From NCBI RefSeq assembly GCF_900110165.1, contig NZ_FOCQ01000012.1, positions 1 to 64,000 of the forward strand: a stretch of DNA of 64,000 nucleotides, written 5' to 3'. Position numbers and translations under genes: made by a program. Every line of letters starts with the position of its first letter. Position 1 is the stretch's first letter. Shown here piece by piece: positions 23,754 to 32,126 of the stretch. A model generated the notes under the pieces. That model searched no databases, was not told the origin of the DNA, and worked only from the letters and a program-made list of their open reading frames with translations. The DNA is from Lihuaxuella thermophila (GTDB lineage: Bacteria > Bacillota > Bacilli > Thermoactinomycetales > Thermoactinomycetaceae).

Positions 23754-24317
23754 ATGAAATTGCGGGGCCAAAACGTTTTTCTGAAATTTCTCGAACTGTC
23801 TGATGCGGAAGCTTTGTTGCGTTTGGAATTGAAAAACCGGGACTTTTTTCAAAGGTATACAGCTTTGCGGGACGATGATTTTTATACATTGGAGGGTCAA
23901 CGGGATCGAATCAGGAAGAACAATGAGTTAAAAAATCTGGACAGGCTTTACTCCTTTGGCATCTATCTGCTGGAAACCGGGGAACTGATCGGAAATATTA
24001 CACTTTCCGAAGTGGTACGGGGGGCACTGCAAAGCGGCTGGATCGGATATGCTCTCGACCAGGATCATAATGGAAAAGGGTATATGACAGAGGCTGTCCG
24101 TCTGGTGGTGTCTTATGCGTTCGATGTGCTGAGGCTTCACCGGATTGAAGCGGGGGTGATGCCACATAACCTGGCATCCATCAAAGTATTGGAAAAGGCA
24201 GGATTTCATCAAGAGGGGATCGCAAAGAAAAATGTGAAGATCAACGGGAGATGGGAGGATCATCAAATCCTCGCCATCATCAATGAGAAAGAGGAGGAAA
24301 CCGAGATGAAAGCATGA
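23754..24317 (+). CDS. GNAT-family N-acetyltransferase (RimJ/RimL type)
   Basis: 187 aa from ATG 23754, with GGGGAGG upstream; longer in-frame forms read through the attenuator and are not credible. RimJ/RimL-like: opening LRGQNVFLKFLELSDAEALLRLEL, then IGNITLSEVVRGALQSGWIGYALDQDHNGKGYMTEAVRLVVSYAFDVLRLHRIEAGV (motifs A and B with the acetyl-CoA loop QDHNGKGY) and NLASIKVLEKAGFHQEG. Family members acetylate ribosomal protein N-termini or small molecules, including antibiotics. The upstream leader ORF and attenuator suggest induction by something that stalls ribosomes. Ends at terminator 24344-24385. Confidence 0.9.
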   Translation: MKLRGQNVFLKFLELSDAEALLRLELKNRDFFQRYTALRDDDFYTLEGQRDRIRKNNELKNLDRLYSFGIYLLETGELIGNITLSEVVRGALQSGWIGYALDQDHNGKGYMTEAVRLVVSYAFDVLRLHRIEAGVMPHNLASIKVLEKAGFHQEGIAKKNVKINGRWEDHQILAIINEKEEETEMKA

Positions 24318-24343
24318 TGGTGAATGAACGGAAGGAAGAAGAA

Positions 24344-24385
24344 ATGACTTGAGACACCCGCCCAGGGGAACTCAAGTCATTTTTT
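24344..24385. terminator. Terminator between the GNAT and hxlB-like genes
   Basis: ATGACTTGAG (24344-24353) pairs with CTCAAGTCAT (24371-24380), followed by a T-run; located between convergent genes. Confidence 0.88.
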
Positions 24386-24495
24386 CAATCACCGGATATT
24401 CAAATCCTGGACTCTCTTCCGATCGAATCGAGGTTTTTTTAAAGGATACAGACCGAAAATGTCCAGGTCCTGCATAAACGGATCGGGAGTTGCCC

Positions 24496-25044
24496 CTATT
24501 CCAGATTGGAGTGCTTGGCCAGCGCATCCTGATGATCCACGCGGTGAAGATTCGCGTAGCACAGGCAAATGGCATCAAACAGAATGTGGGTACATTGATC
24601 AAACAAGGAACCCAGCGGCTGGACACTCGGCTGTTCTCCCTCCCGGCGGTATTTGGTTGCAGCCGGGATGTGCAACAGATGGGTTGCGGCTTGAGCCAGT
24701 TCCGATTCCGGGTTGGTGGTTACAGTCAGAACCGGACAGCCCAGTTCACGGGCTTTTTGAGTGACCAGCAGGACACTTTTGGTTGTGCCGGAACCGGAAA
24801 CAGCGACCAGCACATCTCCCTTTTCCATAGACGGTGTAATGGTCTCGCCGACGACATACACTTTCGCACCTAAATGCATCAGGCGCATCGCAAAGGATCT
24901 AGCCATGAATCCGGAACGCCCCTCGCCGGTGACAAAGATGCGCTTTCCGGAGGCAAGAACGGATACCGCCTGTTCGATGTGGGTTCTGTTTACCTGTTGG
25001 AGCACCGTTTGCATCTCACCGAGTATCGTTGCAATCTCATGCAT
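24496..25044 (-). CDS. hxlB: 6-phospho-3-hexuloisomerase (SIS domain)
   Basis: 182 aa. SIS fold with IFVTGEGRSGFMARSFAMRLMHLGAKVYVVGETITPSMEKGDVLVAVSGSGTTKSV (phosphosugar-binding Ser/Gly loops) and the C-terminal SVQPLGSLFDQ and HSNLE ending shared with B. subtilis HxlB. It isomerises D-arabino-hex-3-ulose 6-phosphate to fructose 6-phosphate in the ribulose monophosphate pathway. It overlaps the hxlA-like gene by 8 bp and is preceded by AAAGGAG. Length is typical. It is third in an operon led by an MFS transporter, an unusual setting. Confidence 0.9.
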   Translation of the reverse strand: MHEIATILGEMQTVLQQVNRTHIEQAVSVLASGKRIFVTGEGRSGFMARSFAMRLMHLGAKVYVVGETITPSMEKGDVLVAVSGSGTTKSVLLVTQKARELGCPVLTVTTNPESELAQAATHLLHIPAATKYRREGEQPSVQPLGSLFDQCTHILFDAICLCYANLHRVDHQDALAKHSNLE

Positions 25045-25699
25045 GGCTGTTTTCTCCTTTCTGTGACGAATTCAAGAATTCTTGAATGGTGCGTGCGGCA
25101 TCCGCGGGATCGGTTGCCCGGGTGATGGCCGTCCCGATGATGAGGATGTCCGGCCGGGCCCGGATCAGCGACGGCAGGGAATCCAGGTTGATGCCGCCTG
25201 CCAGCGCCAGCTTCTTCTTCCTCCCGTCAAACCTCTTCAGCATGTGCGGAAGCTGATCCGCTGACTGTTGTCTGTCTCTCTTTTCCTGCTCATCTTTGCT
25301 CACGTGAACGCAAAAAACTACCTCTTCATAGGTTGCCAGAGCTTGCAATTGTGCCTCGGGGGTATGAAGAAGGTCGATCATGACCTGTTTTCCGTGCTTT
25401 GCGGCAACCTCGATACAAGTTTCTATGGTGACCAGCGGGGCAGCCCCCATGACGGTGGCGACATCGGCACCGGCCGAAAAGCACATGTCAAATTCGTAAG
25501 CCGCATTATCAAAGGTTTTCACGTCCGCGACGAGACATTTGTCCGGAAAGCGGGAGCGCAAAGCTCTTACGCTGTCCATGCCGAATTCCTTGATGAGGGA
25601 CGTTCCCACCTCAATCCAATCCACAAACGGTTGAACTTGCCCGGTGATTTGGATGGCTTCTTCCATGGTCATCCGATCAAGGGCCAATTGGATTTTCAT
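25037..25699 (-). CDS. hxlA: 3-hexulose-6-phosphate synthase-like enzyme (OMPDC suprafamily)
   Basis: 220 aa, TIM barrel. KIQLALDRMTMEEAIQI opening and the D-x-K-x-x-D metal/substrate motif in VADVKTFD (D59, K61, D64) are diagnostic of the family shared by HPS (formaldehyde + ribulose 5-P) and 3-keto-L-gulonate-6-P decarboxylase. LALAGGINLDSLPSLI and DILIIGTAITRATDP are the phosphate-binding loops. Pairing with hxlB argues for HPS chemistry, probably in reverse or as part of sugar catabolism, given the adjacent transporter. It overlaps the transporter stop (TGATG). The exact reaction is inferred. Confidence 0.85.
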   Translation of the reverse strand: MKIQLALDRMTMEEAIQITGQVQPFVDWIEVGTSLIKEFGMDSVRALRSRFPDKCLVADVKTFDNAAYEFDMCFSAGADVATVMGAAPLVTIETCIEVAAKHGKQVMIDLLHTPEAQLQALATYEEVVFCVHVSKDEQEKRDRQQSADQLPHMLKRFDGRKKKLALAGGINLDSLPSLIRARPDILIIGTAITRATDPADAARTIQEFLNSSQKGENSHA

Positions 25700-26979
25700 C
25701 AGGCATTCACCCCGGATTTCAGGAGCGGTTTCTCTGTTTTATGCGTTTGGACAGCGATCGTTAACAGGACCGAGATGACGAGTGACCCAGCCATAAAGAT
25801 ATAAGAAATGCCCGGGCCGCCGGTGGCTGCGTTCAGATAGCCGACGATATACGAGCCGGCGAAGGAACCCAGTGCTCCCATACTGTTGATGAGTGCCATG
25901 GCTCCACCGGCGACATTGCGTGGCAAAATCTCCGGAACAATGGCAAAGAAGGGGCCGTAGGGCGCATACATCGCTCCGCCTGCGATGACGAGCAGAGTGT
26001 AAGAGAACCAGAAATTGGAGTCGCCGAGTGCGTAAGAACCATAGAAGGCAACCGCACCGACCAACAGGAACGGCCAGACGAAACTTTTCCGCTTCAACGT
26101 ACGGTCTGAATAATAGGATACCAGCAGCATCCAGACAACTGCCAGGAGGTACGGAACGGAAGAAAGCCACCCGGCCGCCACAATGCCGAAGTTGGAGGCG
26201 GACTTCAGAATGGACGGGAGCCATAAAACAAAACCGTACACACCGATACTCCAGAAGAAATATTGGAGTGAAAGCAGAATCACTTTGCCGGTTTTAAACG
26301 CTTCCCAGTAGTTTTTGACCGGTTTCATGCCTTGCTGTTCCCGTTCGAGCGCATGAGCGAGATCTTGTTTCTCCTGATTGGTCAACCACTTGGCATCCTT
26401 TGGCTGATCCTCGACCAGCTTCCACCAGAAGAAGGCCCAAATCACGGCCGGCAGCCCTTCAATGATAAACATCCAGCGCCAGTTAAACGCATCCACCAAA
26501 TAACCCGAAACGACAGACATCCAGAGAACGGTGACCGGGTTGCCGAGGATCAAAAACGTGTTGGCACGGGAACGTTCTTCTTTGGTAAACCAGTGGCTGA
26601 GAAAAACAAGCATCGCCGGCATGACCACGCTCTCGACAACACCCAGGAAAAAACGGACAGCAAAAAGTCCGGTCACATTGGACAGCATACCGGTAGCCGA
26701 AGCAAGCAGTCCCCACAGGATCAAGGACCAGAAGATCAATTTCTTGGCGCTTCTTTTTTCCGCATAATGAGCGCCGGGAATTTGAAAGAAGAAATAGCCG
26801 AGGAAAAACAACGCGCCGATGAGAGAGGAGACGCTTTCGGTGATGTTTAAATCTTTGGCCATCCCTGCCGCCGCGCCGAATCCGTAATTAGCCCGATCCA
26901 GATATGCCAGGCTGTATGTGATAAAGACAACGGGAATCAACCTGAACCAACGGCTTTTAGCCAATGCGCGCTTTTCCAT
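25699..26979 (-). CDS. MFS transporter, anion:cation symporter (ACS) type
   Basis: 426 aa, 12 TM helices. SLAYLDRANYGFGAAAGMAKDL and LGYFFFQIPGAHYAEKRSAKKLIFWSLILWG are the signature N-terminal motifs of the ACS family (hexuronate, glucarate, galactonate and phthalate transporters), plus the central motif RFFLGVVESVVMPAMLVFLSHWFTKEERSRAN. The substrate is likely an organic or sugar acid. First gene of the operon with hxlA- and hxlB-like genes, translated behind AAGGGG. Its promoter at 27280-27308 carries a LacI-type operator in the spacer. Confidence 0.9.
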   Translation of the reverse strand: MEKRALAKSRWFRLIPVVFITYSLAYLDRANYGFGAAAGMAKDLNITESVSSLIGALFFLGYFFFQIPGAHYAEKRSAKKLIFWSLILWGLLASATGMLSNVTGLFAVRFFLGVVESVVMPAMLVFLSHWFTKEERSRANTFLILGNPVTVLWMSVVSGYLVDAFNWRWMFIIEGLPAVIWAFFWWKLVEDQPKDAKWLTNQEKQDLAHALEREQQGMKPVKNYWEAFKTGKVILLSLQYFFWSIGVYGFVLWLPSILKSASNFGIVAAGWLSSVPYLLAVVWMLLVSYYSDRTLKRKSFVWPFLLVGAVAFYGSYALGDSNFWFSYTLLVIAGGAMYAPYGPFFAIVPEILPRNVAGGAMALINSMGALGSFAGSYIVGYLNAATGGPGISYIFMAGSLVISVLLTIAVQTHKTEKPLLKSGVNA

Positions 26980-27279
26980 ATCACTCGCCCCTTTTTCCCG
27001 TGAAATGTTGGATTGATCAAGATGTTAGCGATTCCCACCCGGGCAGGCCGGCCTGTTCACCGGGCGACATCACGGCCATATGCCTGATCCAATTCCTTCA
27101 CAACCGCTCAGTCGGAGTTTGGTGATCCACTCGATTGAAAGAGCCAGCCTTGATCGTGACAAATTTCACCCCCTTATCAAGGGTAAATTTCCCGGTATCC
27201 GTTGGTTGTGAAAATTGGAGACAGTAACCATCATCCGTCAGTTGAATGCCCGTTGAAGTCGATATAATATCCAATTGAG
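26980..27279 (-). other. About 290-nt untranslated leader of the transporter-hxlAB operon
   Basis: Transcription from the promoter at 27280-27308 would leave a long leader before the ATG at 26979. It contains a CAGGCCGGCCTG palindrome near 27042-27053 but nothing I recognise as a riboswitch. A 66-codon minus frame across 27098-27298 begins upstream of the promoter and is not considered a gene. Confidence 0.4.
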
Positions 27280-27308
27280 ATAATGGGAACGGTTCCATAA
27301 ATAATCAA
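27280..27308 (-). promoter_or_regulatory. Promoter of the transporter-hxlAB operon with LacI operator
   Basis: On the minus strand TTGATT (27308-27303) and CATTAT (27285-27280) with a 17-bp spacer. The spacer holds GGAACCGTTCC, a near-perfect palindrome of the LacI type. A second site TGGAACCGTTACCA is at 27361-27374, about 75 bp upstream. Confidence 0.65.
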
Positions 27309-27360
27309 CGATTGTCAGGGGGATTTTCCTTTAGTGAGGACTGATTTTGGATCATATAAC

Positions 27361-27374
27361 TGGAACCGTTACCA
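27361..27374. promoter_or_regulatory. Second LacI-type operator
   Basis: TGGAACCGTTACCA, the same pattern as the sites at 27286-27296, 28465-28478 and 28479-28491. It could allow looping between the repressor gene end and the operon promoter. Confidence 0.6.
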
Positions 27375-27405
27375 TTACAGTGTAAAAAAGGTTGGCCCGA
27401 GAGAA

Positions 27406-28434
27406 TTAATCAACCGCGGGCGTAGATCCCCGGACGATTAACTTTCCGGCAAAATGGATATTTTGAGCGGGGGAGGTGTCCCCTTCCAGGCGGTTGAAAA
27501 TGCGTTCCATCGCAGTAACTCCGATTTGATAGGTAGGCTGGGCAACCGTGGTAATCCCCGAACCGATCAAGGGTGCCCATTCGGGATCATCAAACCCGGC
27601 CACAGCCACATCCCCAGGAATTTGCACTCCCTTTAATTGCAAAGCGGAGATCAATTTAAGCATCACGACACCGTTGGCTGCGATGATCGCCCGTTTGTCC
27701 CCTTCCGTATCGGTTAAAAAGTGATCCAGCTTTTCCATCAATGATTCTGGCGAGTGAAGGTCCACTTCATACAAATCATCGGCAGGAATTCCTAGCCGGG
27801 TCAATTCCCTTGCAAAGGCAGCGGCGCGCTCCTGCCGGGAACTGACCCCGGCTAAGGGTTCCGTGATGTAAGCGATCCGCTTATAGCCCTGGTTCAGGAT
27901 AAAATGGACCAGCTCGGAGGTTGCCTGCTCATTGTCCAGACCGATGGTATCAAAACCCAGCTCGGGCATTTTCCGGTCCACCAGAACCACGGGTGTGCGA
28001 TCATTGGCCAGCTCGCGCAAAAATCCGTTATTTTGGCCGGTTGTGTTGATCAACAGCCCATCGATGCGATGGGACTGCAGCGTGAAAATGTATTCGCGCT
28101 CCTTTGCGGGATCGTTATCCGTGTTGCAGACCATCAGGCTATAACCTTTTCTCTTGCAGACATCTTCTGCTCCCCTGAGCACAGCGGTTGAATAGGGATT
28201 GGTGATGTCCGCGACGATCATGCCGATGAGATAGCTCCGATCTCCTTTTAATCCTCTCGCCAACTGGTTCGGACGATAGTTCAGCTGTTCAATCGCTGCT
28301 TTGATCCGGGTTCGGGTACGGTCTGACAGAGCATGATACTGTCCGCTCAGATACCGGGAAACCGTCGTTTTTGATACGCCGGCAGCTTTGGCCACATCCG
28401 TAATCGTAACTTTCTCCGTCTGTTTTTTTCTCAT
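27406..28434 (-). CDS. LacI-family repressor of the transporter-hxlAB operon
   Basis: 342 aa from ATG 28434 (MRKKQTEKVTITDVAKAAGVS). The open frame continues upstream to 28524, but that part contains a clear promoter and two operators, so it is not coding. The HTH (residues 8-55, TITDVAKAAGVSKTTVSRYLSG with the hinge-helix segment LARGL) is followed by a periplasmic-binding-protein-like effector domain (DRSYLIGMIVADITNPYSTAVLRGAEDVCKRKGYSL...GDVAVAGFDDPEWAPLIGSGITTVAQPTYQIG). Four operator-like sites of one sequence type lie before this gene and before the downstream operon, so it represses both. The effector is presumably a sugar phosphate or sugar acid. Confidence 0.9.
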   Translation of the reverse strand: MRKKQTEKVTITDVAKAAGVSKTTVSRYLSGQYHALSDRTRTRIKAAIEQLNYRPNQLARGLKGDRSYLIGMIVADITNPYSTAVLRGAEDVCKRKGYSLMVCNTDNDPAKEREYIFTLQSHRIDGLLINTTGQNNGFLRELANDRTPVVLVDRKMPELGFDTIGLDNEQATSELVHFILNQGYKRIAYITEPLAGVSSRQERAAAFARELTRLGIPADDLYEVDLHSPESLMEKLDHFLTDTEGDKRAIIAANGVVMLKLISALQLKGVQIPGDVAVAGFDDPEWAPLIGSGITTVAQPTYQIGVTAMERIFNRLEGDTSPAQNIHFAGKLIVRGSTPAVD

Positions 28435-28464
28435 CATGATCCCTTTTCGATATTCATTCATTGA

Positions 28465-28524
28465 TGGAACCGGTTTCAGAAAACGGTTCCATTCAAATAT
28501 ATCATAGCGCTTGATCAAGGACAA
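28465..28524 (-). promoter_or_regulatory. Promoter and double operator of the LacI gene
   Basis: On the minus strand TTGTCC (28524-28519), 17-bp spacer, TATATT (28501-28496). Just downstream are two adjoining operators, 28479-28491 (TGGAACCGTTTTC) and 28465-28478 (TGAAACCGGTTCCA), read on the minus strand. They indicate autorepression. Confidence 0.7.
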
Positions 28525-28644
28525 GCACCTGGCTTCTGTTTATTCTTCAAACACTGGAAAATCCCCGCTCGATGAAAAAGAATGGCTCGGATCGGTTTGA
28601 ATTTTATTTCCTCTCAGATTCTATCCATTCAATTTCAGCCGATT

Positions 28645-28650
28645 TATAAT
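28645..28650 (+). promoter_or_regulatory. -10 box of murQ
   Basis: A consensus TATAAT 43 bp before the murQ start at 28693. No good -35 is visible at 17 bp upstream, so an activator or a different -35 arrangement is possible. Confidence 0.4.
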
Positions 28651-28692
28651 GAAAACGAATGCAAAATCAGGGGAAACCGGAGGGACTTGAGG

Positions 28693-29601
28693 ATGGAAGA
28701 ACGCCTGAACTCTTTAACGACGGAACAGCGCAACGAACGGACCAGGCAGATCGATCGGGCAGACATCATGGATATCTTGAAAATGATCAACGAGGAAGAT
28801 CAAAAAGTGGCCCTGGCTGTGCAAAAAGTGCTTCCCGATATAAAGGTGGCCGTGGAATTTGCCACCCGTTCATTCCAACAAGGGGGACGGCTCATTTACA
28901 TCGGCGCGGGAACGAGCGGCCGTCTGGGGGTCCTCGATGCGGTTGAATGCCCGCCCACATTCAGTACGCCGCCGGAGATGGTTCAGGGGTTGATGGCCGG
29001 AGGGGAGAAGGCGTTCATCCGAGCGGTTGAAGGTGCGGAGGACAAAGCGGAATGGGGGGAGCGAGACTTAAAAGGGATTCATTTGACGGACAAGGATACG
29101 GTGATCGGGATTGCCGCCAGCGGGAGAACTCCCTATGTAATCGGCGCTCTTCAATATGCGCGCAGCATCGGGGCGAAAACCGTGGCCCTGTCCTGTAATG
29201 AAAACGCCGCGATCAGCCGGGTGGCGGACCATGCCATTGAAGTGATCGTCGGCCCTGAAGTGTTGGCCGGATCAACCAGGATGAAAGCGGGAACAGCACA
29301 CAAAATGATTTTGAACATGATCTCGACGACGTCCATGATAAGAATCGGCAAAGTATACGAAAACTTGATGGTAGATGTCCACATCAGCAATCACAAGCTG
29401 AAGGAGCGGGCGATCGGCATCATCCGCACCATTACGGGTGTTTCGTATGAACAGGCCAAAGAAACGCTGGAACTGGCGGATAACCAGGTGAAAGTGGCCA
29501 TTGTCATGATCGAGACCGGCACGACCCGCCGACAGGCTGAACAATTGCTGAAACGGGCCGGAGGCTATGTACGGCAGGCTGTTTTGCTGGGAAGAGAATA
29601 A
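28693..29601 (+). CDS. murQ: N-acetylmuramic acid 6-phosphate etherase
   Basis: 302 aa from ATG 28693, preceded by GGAGGG. The SIS domain signature [27 protein letters not shown] is the MurQ fingerprint; [51 protein letters not shown] and a C-terminal UBA-like helix bundle ([20 protein letters not shown]) complete the family. It cleaves the lactyl ether of MurNAc-6-P to GlcNAc-6-P during cell-wall recycling. It is usually linked to murR and a MurNAc PTS, which are not seen here; instead LacI-type regulators lie on both sides. The longer frame from 28582 is not supported. Confidence 0.95.
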   Translation: MEERLNSLTTEQRNERTRQIDRADIMDILKMINEEDQKVALAVQKVLPDIKVAVEFATRSFQQGGRLIYIGAGTSGRLGVLDAVECPPTFSTPPEMVQGLMAGGEKAFIRAVEGAEDKAEWGERDLKGIHLTDKDTVIGIAASGRTPYVIGALQYARSIGAKTVALSCNENAAISRVADHAIEVIVGPEVLAGSTRMKAGTAHKMILNMISTTSMIRIGKVYENLMVDVHISNHKLKERAIGIIRTITGVSYEQAKETLELADNQVKVAIVMIETGTTRRQAEQLLKRAGGYVRQAVLLGRE

Positions 29602-29872
29602 AGGGTGAAGGTTGTGTCAGCATATATTCCATGCCGGGCCGTTCCATCGGATTTACAGCAGATAAAACTATTTCCTTTTTCCCCGTCGGTCAGACGGGGA
29701 GCGATTTCCTCATCCCAACTGTTCTGCTTCACCTCCTGGATGCTCGTTTCCTCAATCAATTCTCCCGGAACCATGACTCCGACAGGTAAATAGCCTCCCA
29801 AAGTAAGAGGGCTTTTTAAAAGTGTGGAAATATTTATCAAGTAATCGATTGGCCGCACATTCTCCGGAATTG
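29602..29872. other. Intergenic region between murQ and the second LacI gene
   Basis: It contains a minus-strand frame of 104 codons (29565-29879; includes LTLGGYLPVGVMVPGELIEE) with coding-like composition but no ribosome binding site and no recognised family, possibly a gene fragment. A partial operator-like sequence GTAATCGATT is at 29841-29850. Confidence 0.35.
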
Positions 29873-29924
29873 TTGACAAAAAATATGAAATAAAATAAAT
29901 TTCAAATAGGTGTAATCGATTTCA
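29873..29924 (+). promoter_or_regulatory. Promoter and operator of the second LacI gene
   Basis: TTGACA 29873-29878, 17-bp spacer, TAAATT 29896-29901, then TGTAATCGATTTCA at 29911-29924, matching the TG-N-AA-N-CG-N-TT-N-CA LacI-family operator pattern. Autorepression is likely. Confidence 0.7.
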
Positions 29925-29938
29925 AAGGAGTCCAAAGC

Positions 29939-30943
29939 ATGGCGAAGATGATTGATGTGGCAAGATTGGCAGGCGTCTCAGTGGCAACGGTCTCCAGGGT
30001 GCTGGCGGGCAGCGCCCATGTCAGCCGGGAAACGAGAGAGAAAGTGCTTCGGGCGATGGCAGACTTGGATTACAAGCCGAATCTGCTGGCTCGGAATTTG
30101 CGTAAAATGGAATCCAAAACGATTGTGGTTGTCATACCGGATATCTCCAATCCTTTTTTTTCCGATGTCATTCGCGGGATTCAACATGTCGCCAAAGAGC
30201 ATGGATACCATGTTTTGCTGGGGGATACACAAAACGACGTGGATGCTGAATGGGATTTTATCGAGATGATCAAAGAACGGGCCGCCGATGGGGTGATCCT
30301 GGTCACGGCGCGCACCTCCCCGGAGAAGATTATGGAGATGGCCCAGGAAGTTCCGCTGGTGATGGCATGTGAGTACATCCAGGGAGCGGAGTTGCCCATG
30401 GTGACCATTGATAATGTCATCAGCGCGAAACGGGTCGTGGATCACCTGGCGGCACTCGGGCACCGGCGCATTGGATTTATTGCGGGGCCGCTTCATGTGA
30501 TCATCAGCCGGGACCGCCTTCAGGGCTTTGTCCTGGGATTGAGGGAACACGGGCTCGAGCAGGATTCCTCCCTTATTGTCGAAGGGGACTTCAGCATCCC
30601 GTCCGGCTATGATCAGGCCGTGCGGCTGCTTCAATTGCCCGAGCCGCCGACGGCCATTTTTGCTTCCAATGATGAGATGGCGATCGGAGCGGTCAAAGCC
30701 GTCAAACAGATGGGATTAAAAGTGCCGCAAGATGTGGCGGTTGTCGGCTTCGATGATATCCCGATGGCGACGGTGATTGAGCCGGCTTTAACAACGATTT
30801 GCCAGCCCAAATTTGAGATCGGAAAAAAGGCGATGGAAATCCTGCTCCAATTGATTCAACAGTCCAACCGCTCTCACGGGCATCTGAAGTTGCCGGAAAA
30901 GCTGATTGTCCGGGATTCGTGCGGAGGGCGGTTGAAAGGCTGA
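29939..30943 (+). CDS. LacI-family transcriptional regulator (second of three)
   Basis: 334 aa. [54 protein letters not shown] (residues 4-55), then the type I periplasmic-binding fold ([41 protein letters not shown]..., [39 protein letters not shown]). Behind AAAGGAG. Its own promoter carries a TGTAATCGATTTCA operator, different from the TGGAACCGTTACCA sites of the first LacI. No adjacent sugar genes follow (the next gene is a riboswitch-controlled TerC), so its regulon lies elsewhere or includes murQ. Confidence 0.9.
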   Translation: MAKMIDVARLAGVSVATVSRVLAGSAHVSRETREKVLRAMADLDYKPNLLARNLRKMESKTIVVVIPDISNPFFSDVIRGIQHVAKEHGYHVLLGDTQNDVDAEWDFIEMIKERAADGVILVTARTSPEKIMEMAQEVPLVMACEYIQGAELPMVTIDNVISAKRVVDHLAALGHRRIGFIAGPLHVIISRDRLQGFVLGLREHGLEQDSSLIVEGDFSIPSGYDQAVRLLQLPEPPTAIFASNDEMAIGAVKAVKQMGLKVPQDVAVVGFDDIPMATVIEPALTTICQPKFEIGKKAMEILLQLIQQSNRSHGHLKLPEKLIVRDSCGGRLKG

Positions 30944-31107
30944 CCTCGGGGTACGGTTGTGAAGATCGAAAAGAGGTTTAATGAAAAAGGCTCCTGTCAT
31001 TCTGCCGGAGCCATCATACTCCTCTATAATTACAAGCAGGATTTAACTTCTTTTTTCACACATTCCACACCGTTTTCGGGGTAAAGAACTATTGTTGGAA
31101 AAAAGTA

Positions 31108-31137
31108 TTGACGTCGATGCCTTATCTCTCTTATTAT
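31108..31137 (+). promoter_or_regulatory. Promoter of the TerC-family gene
   Basis: TTGACG 31108-31113 and TATTAT 31132-31137 with 18-bp spacing, about 40 bp before the riboswitch. Confidence 0.55.
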
Positions 31138-31171
31138 AAAGATGTGTGAAGAATTTAATACTTTTCCTTCA

Positions 31172-31294
31172 ATTAAAGGGGAGTAGCTGTTACAGCAAAG
31201 TCGTCATTTCGGGCCAAAAACCCCGGCTTTGTTGGCAACATGGTGATGTTGTAAGCAAGACCTTTACTTTTCTTGGAAAGTAAAGGTCTTTTTA
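31172..31294 (+). ncRNA. yybP-ykoY manganese riboswitch with terminator expression platform
   Basis: AAAGGGGAGTAGC (31175-31187) is the signature 5' strand of the yybP-ykoY aptamer. It is followed by CGTCATTTCGGGCC, GGCTTTGTTGGCAAC and AAGCAAGACC elements that match the L1/L3 docking helices. The expression platform is a 14-bp terminator stem, 31257-31270 with 31277-31290, ending in a T-run. Mn2+ binding to this class disrupts termination and turns on Mn exporters, consistent with the TerC-family gene 40 bp downstream. Exact aptamer limits are approximate. Confidence 0.85.
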
Positions 31295-31334
31295 TTTTTG
31301 CAAATGATATATCAAGAAAGGAGTTGGAAGAAAA

Positions 31335-32018
31335 ATGGAATTGTTTTCCTATGAGTTTTTAACAGCGCTCGTTTCCATTGTGATCATCGACCTTGTCCTG
31401 GCGGGTGACAATGCCATTGTGATCGGGCTTGCCGCCAGAAACCTTCCTAAGCAGCAACAAAAGAAAGTGATTTGGTGGGGGACAGCCGGAGCGATTGTCA
31501 TGCGTGCACTGGCTACATTGGCGGTGGTTTGGCTGCTCAAGATTCCCGGTCTGTTGCTCATCGGCGGGCTGATCCTGATCTGGATCGCTTACAAGTTATT
31601 AGTGGAAGAAAAGGAACACGAGGTGGAAGCGGTAGATAATATGTGGGCGGCGATCCGTACCATTGTGATCGCTGATACCGTGATGGGGCTGGACAACGTG
31701 CTGGCGGTTGCCGGAGCGGCCCACAACAGTTATCTGCTGGTCGTTTTGGGACTGCTGATTTCCGTTCCGATTATTGTGTGGGGAAGTACGCTTTTCCTCA
31801 AGTTGATGGAGAAATATCCGGTGATCATCTATATCGGTTCCGGAGTATTGGCGTTTACGGCCGCTAAAATGATCGTTGACGATAAATGGGTGAAGCCCTT
31901 TTTTGAGGAAAACGCCTGGCTGCAATACGGGTTGATGATCGTTGTGGTTCTGGGTGTGATTCTGGCGGGAAAATGGGCGAAAAGCAAAAAAAAAGCAGTA
32001 GCTAATCCCAGCAGTTAA
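31335..32018 (+). CDS. TerC/YjbE-family membrane protein, probable manganese exporter
   Basis: 227 aa, seven or so TM helices. The two signature acidic motifs, IIDLVLAGDNAIVIGLAARNLP (TM1) and VIADTVMGLDNVLAVAGAAHNS (TM4), are those of TerC/YkoY/YjbE proteins, with ion-coordinating Asp/Asn. The close fit to B. subtilis YjbE in the opening block suggests that subfamily. TerC proteins under yybP-ykoY control export Mn2+, protecting against Mn overload or metalating secreted proteins. Behind AAAGGAG; monocistronic with its own riboswitch. The conserved cluster 32127-34620 follows on the same strand. Confidence 0.9.
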   Translation: MELFSYEFLTALVSIVIIDLVLAGDNAIVIGLAARNLPKQQQKKVIWWGTAGAIVMRALATLAVVWLLKIPGLLLIGGLILIWIAYKLLVEEKEHEVEAVDNMWAAIRTIVIADTVMGLDNVLAVAGAAHNSYLLVVLGLLISVPIIVWGSTLFLKLMEKYPVIIYIGSGVLAFTAAKMIVDDKWVKPFFEENAWLQYGLMIVVVLGVILAGKWAKSKKKAVANPSS

Positions 32019-32126
32019 TGTGATGATTCAGCAAAAATATTCATATCACGAATGGTTTTTATGAGACAGGAATTTGGTTCATGCTCATCTAAATGATATG
32101 TGATCTCGATCGGAAAGGTGGGTGTG

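Noticed and set aside
27098-27298. 66-codon minus frame in the leader of the transporter operon
   Set aside because: Its start lies upstream of the predicted transcription start and within the operator/promoter; no domain recognised.
30989-31010. GGCTCC/GGAGCC hairpin after the second LacI gene as a terminator
   Set aside because: Only six base pairs and no T-run on either strand.
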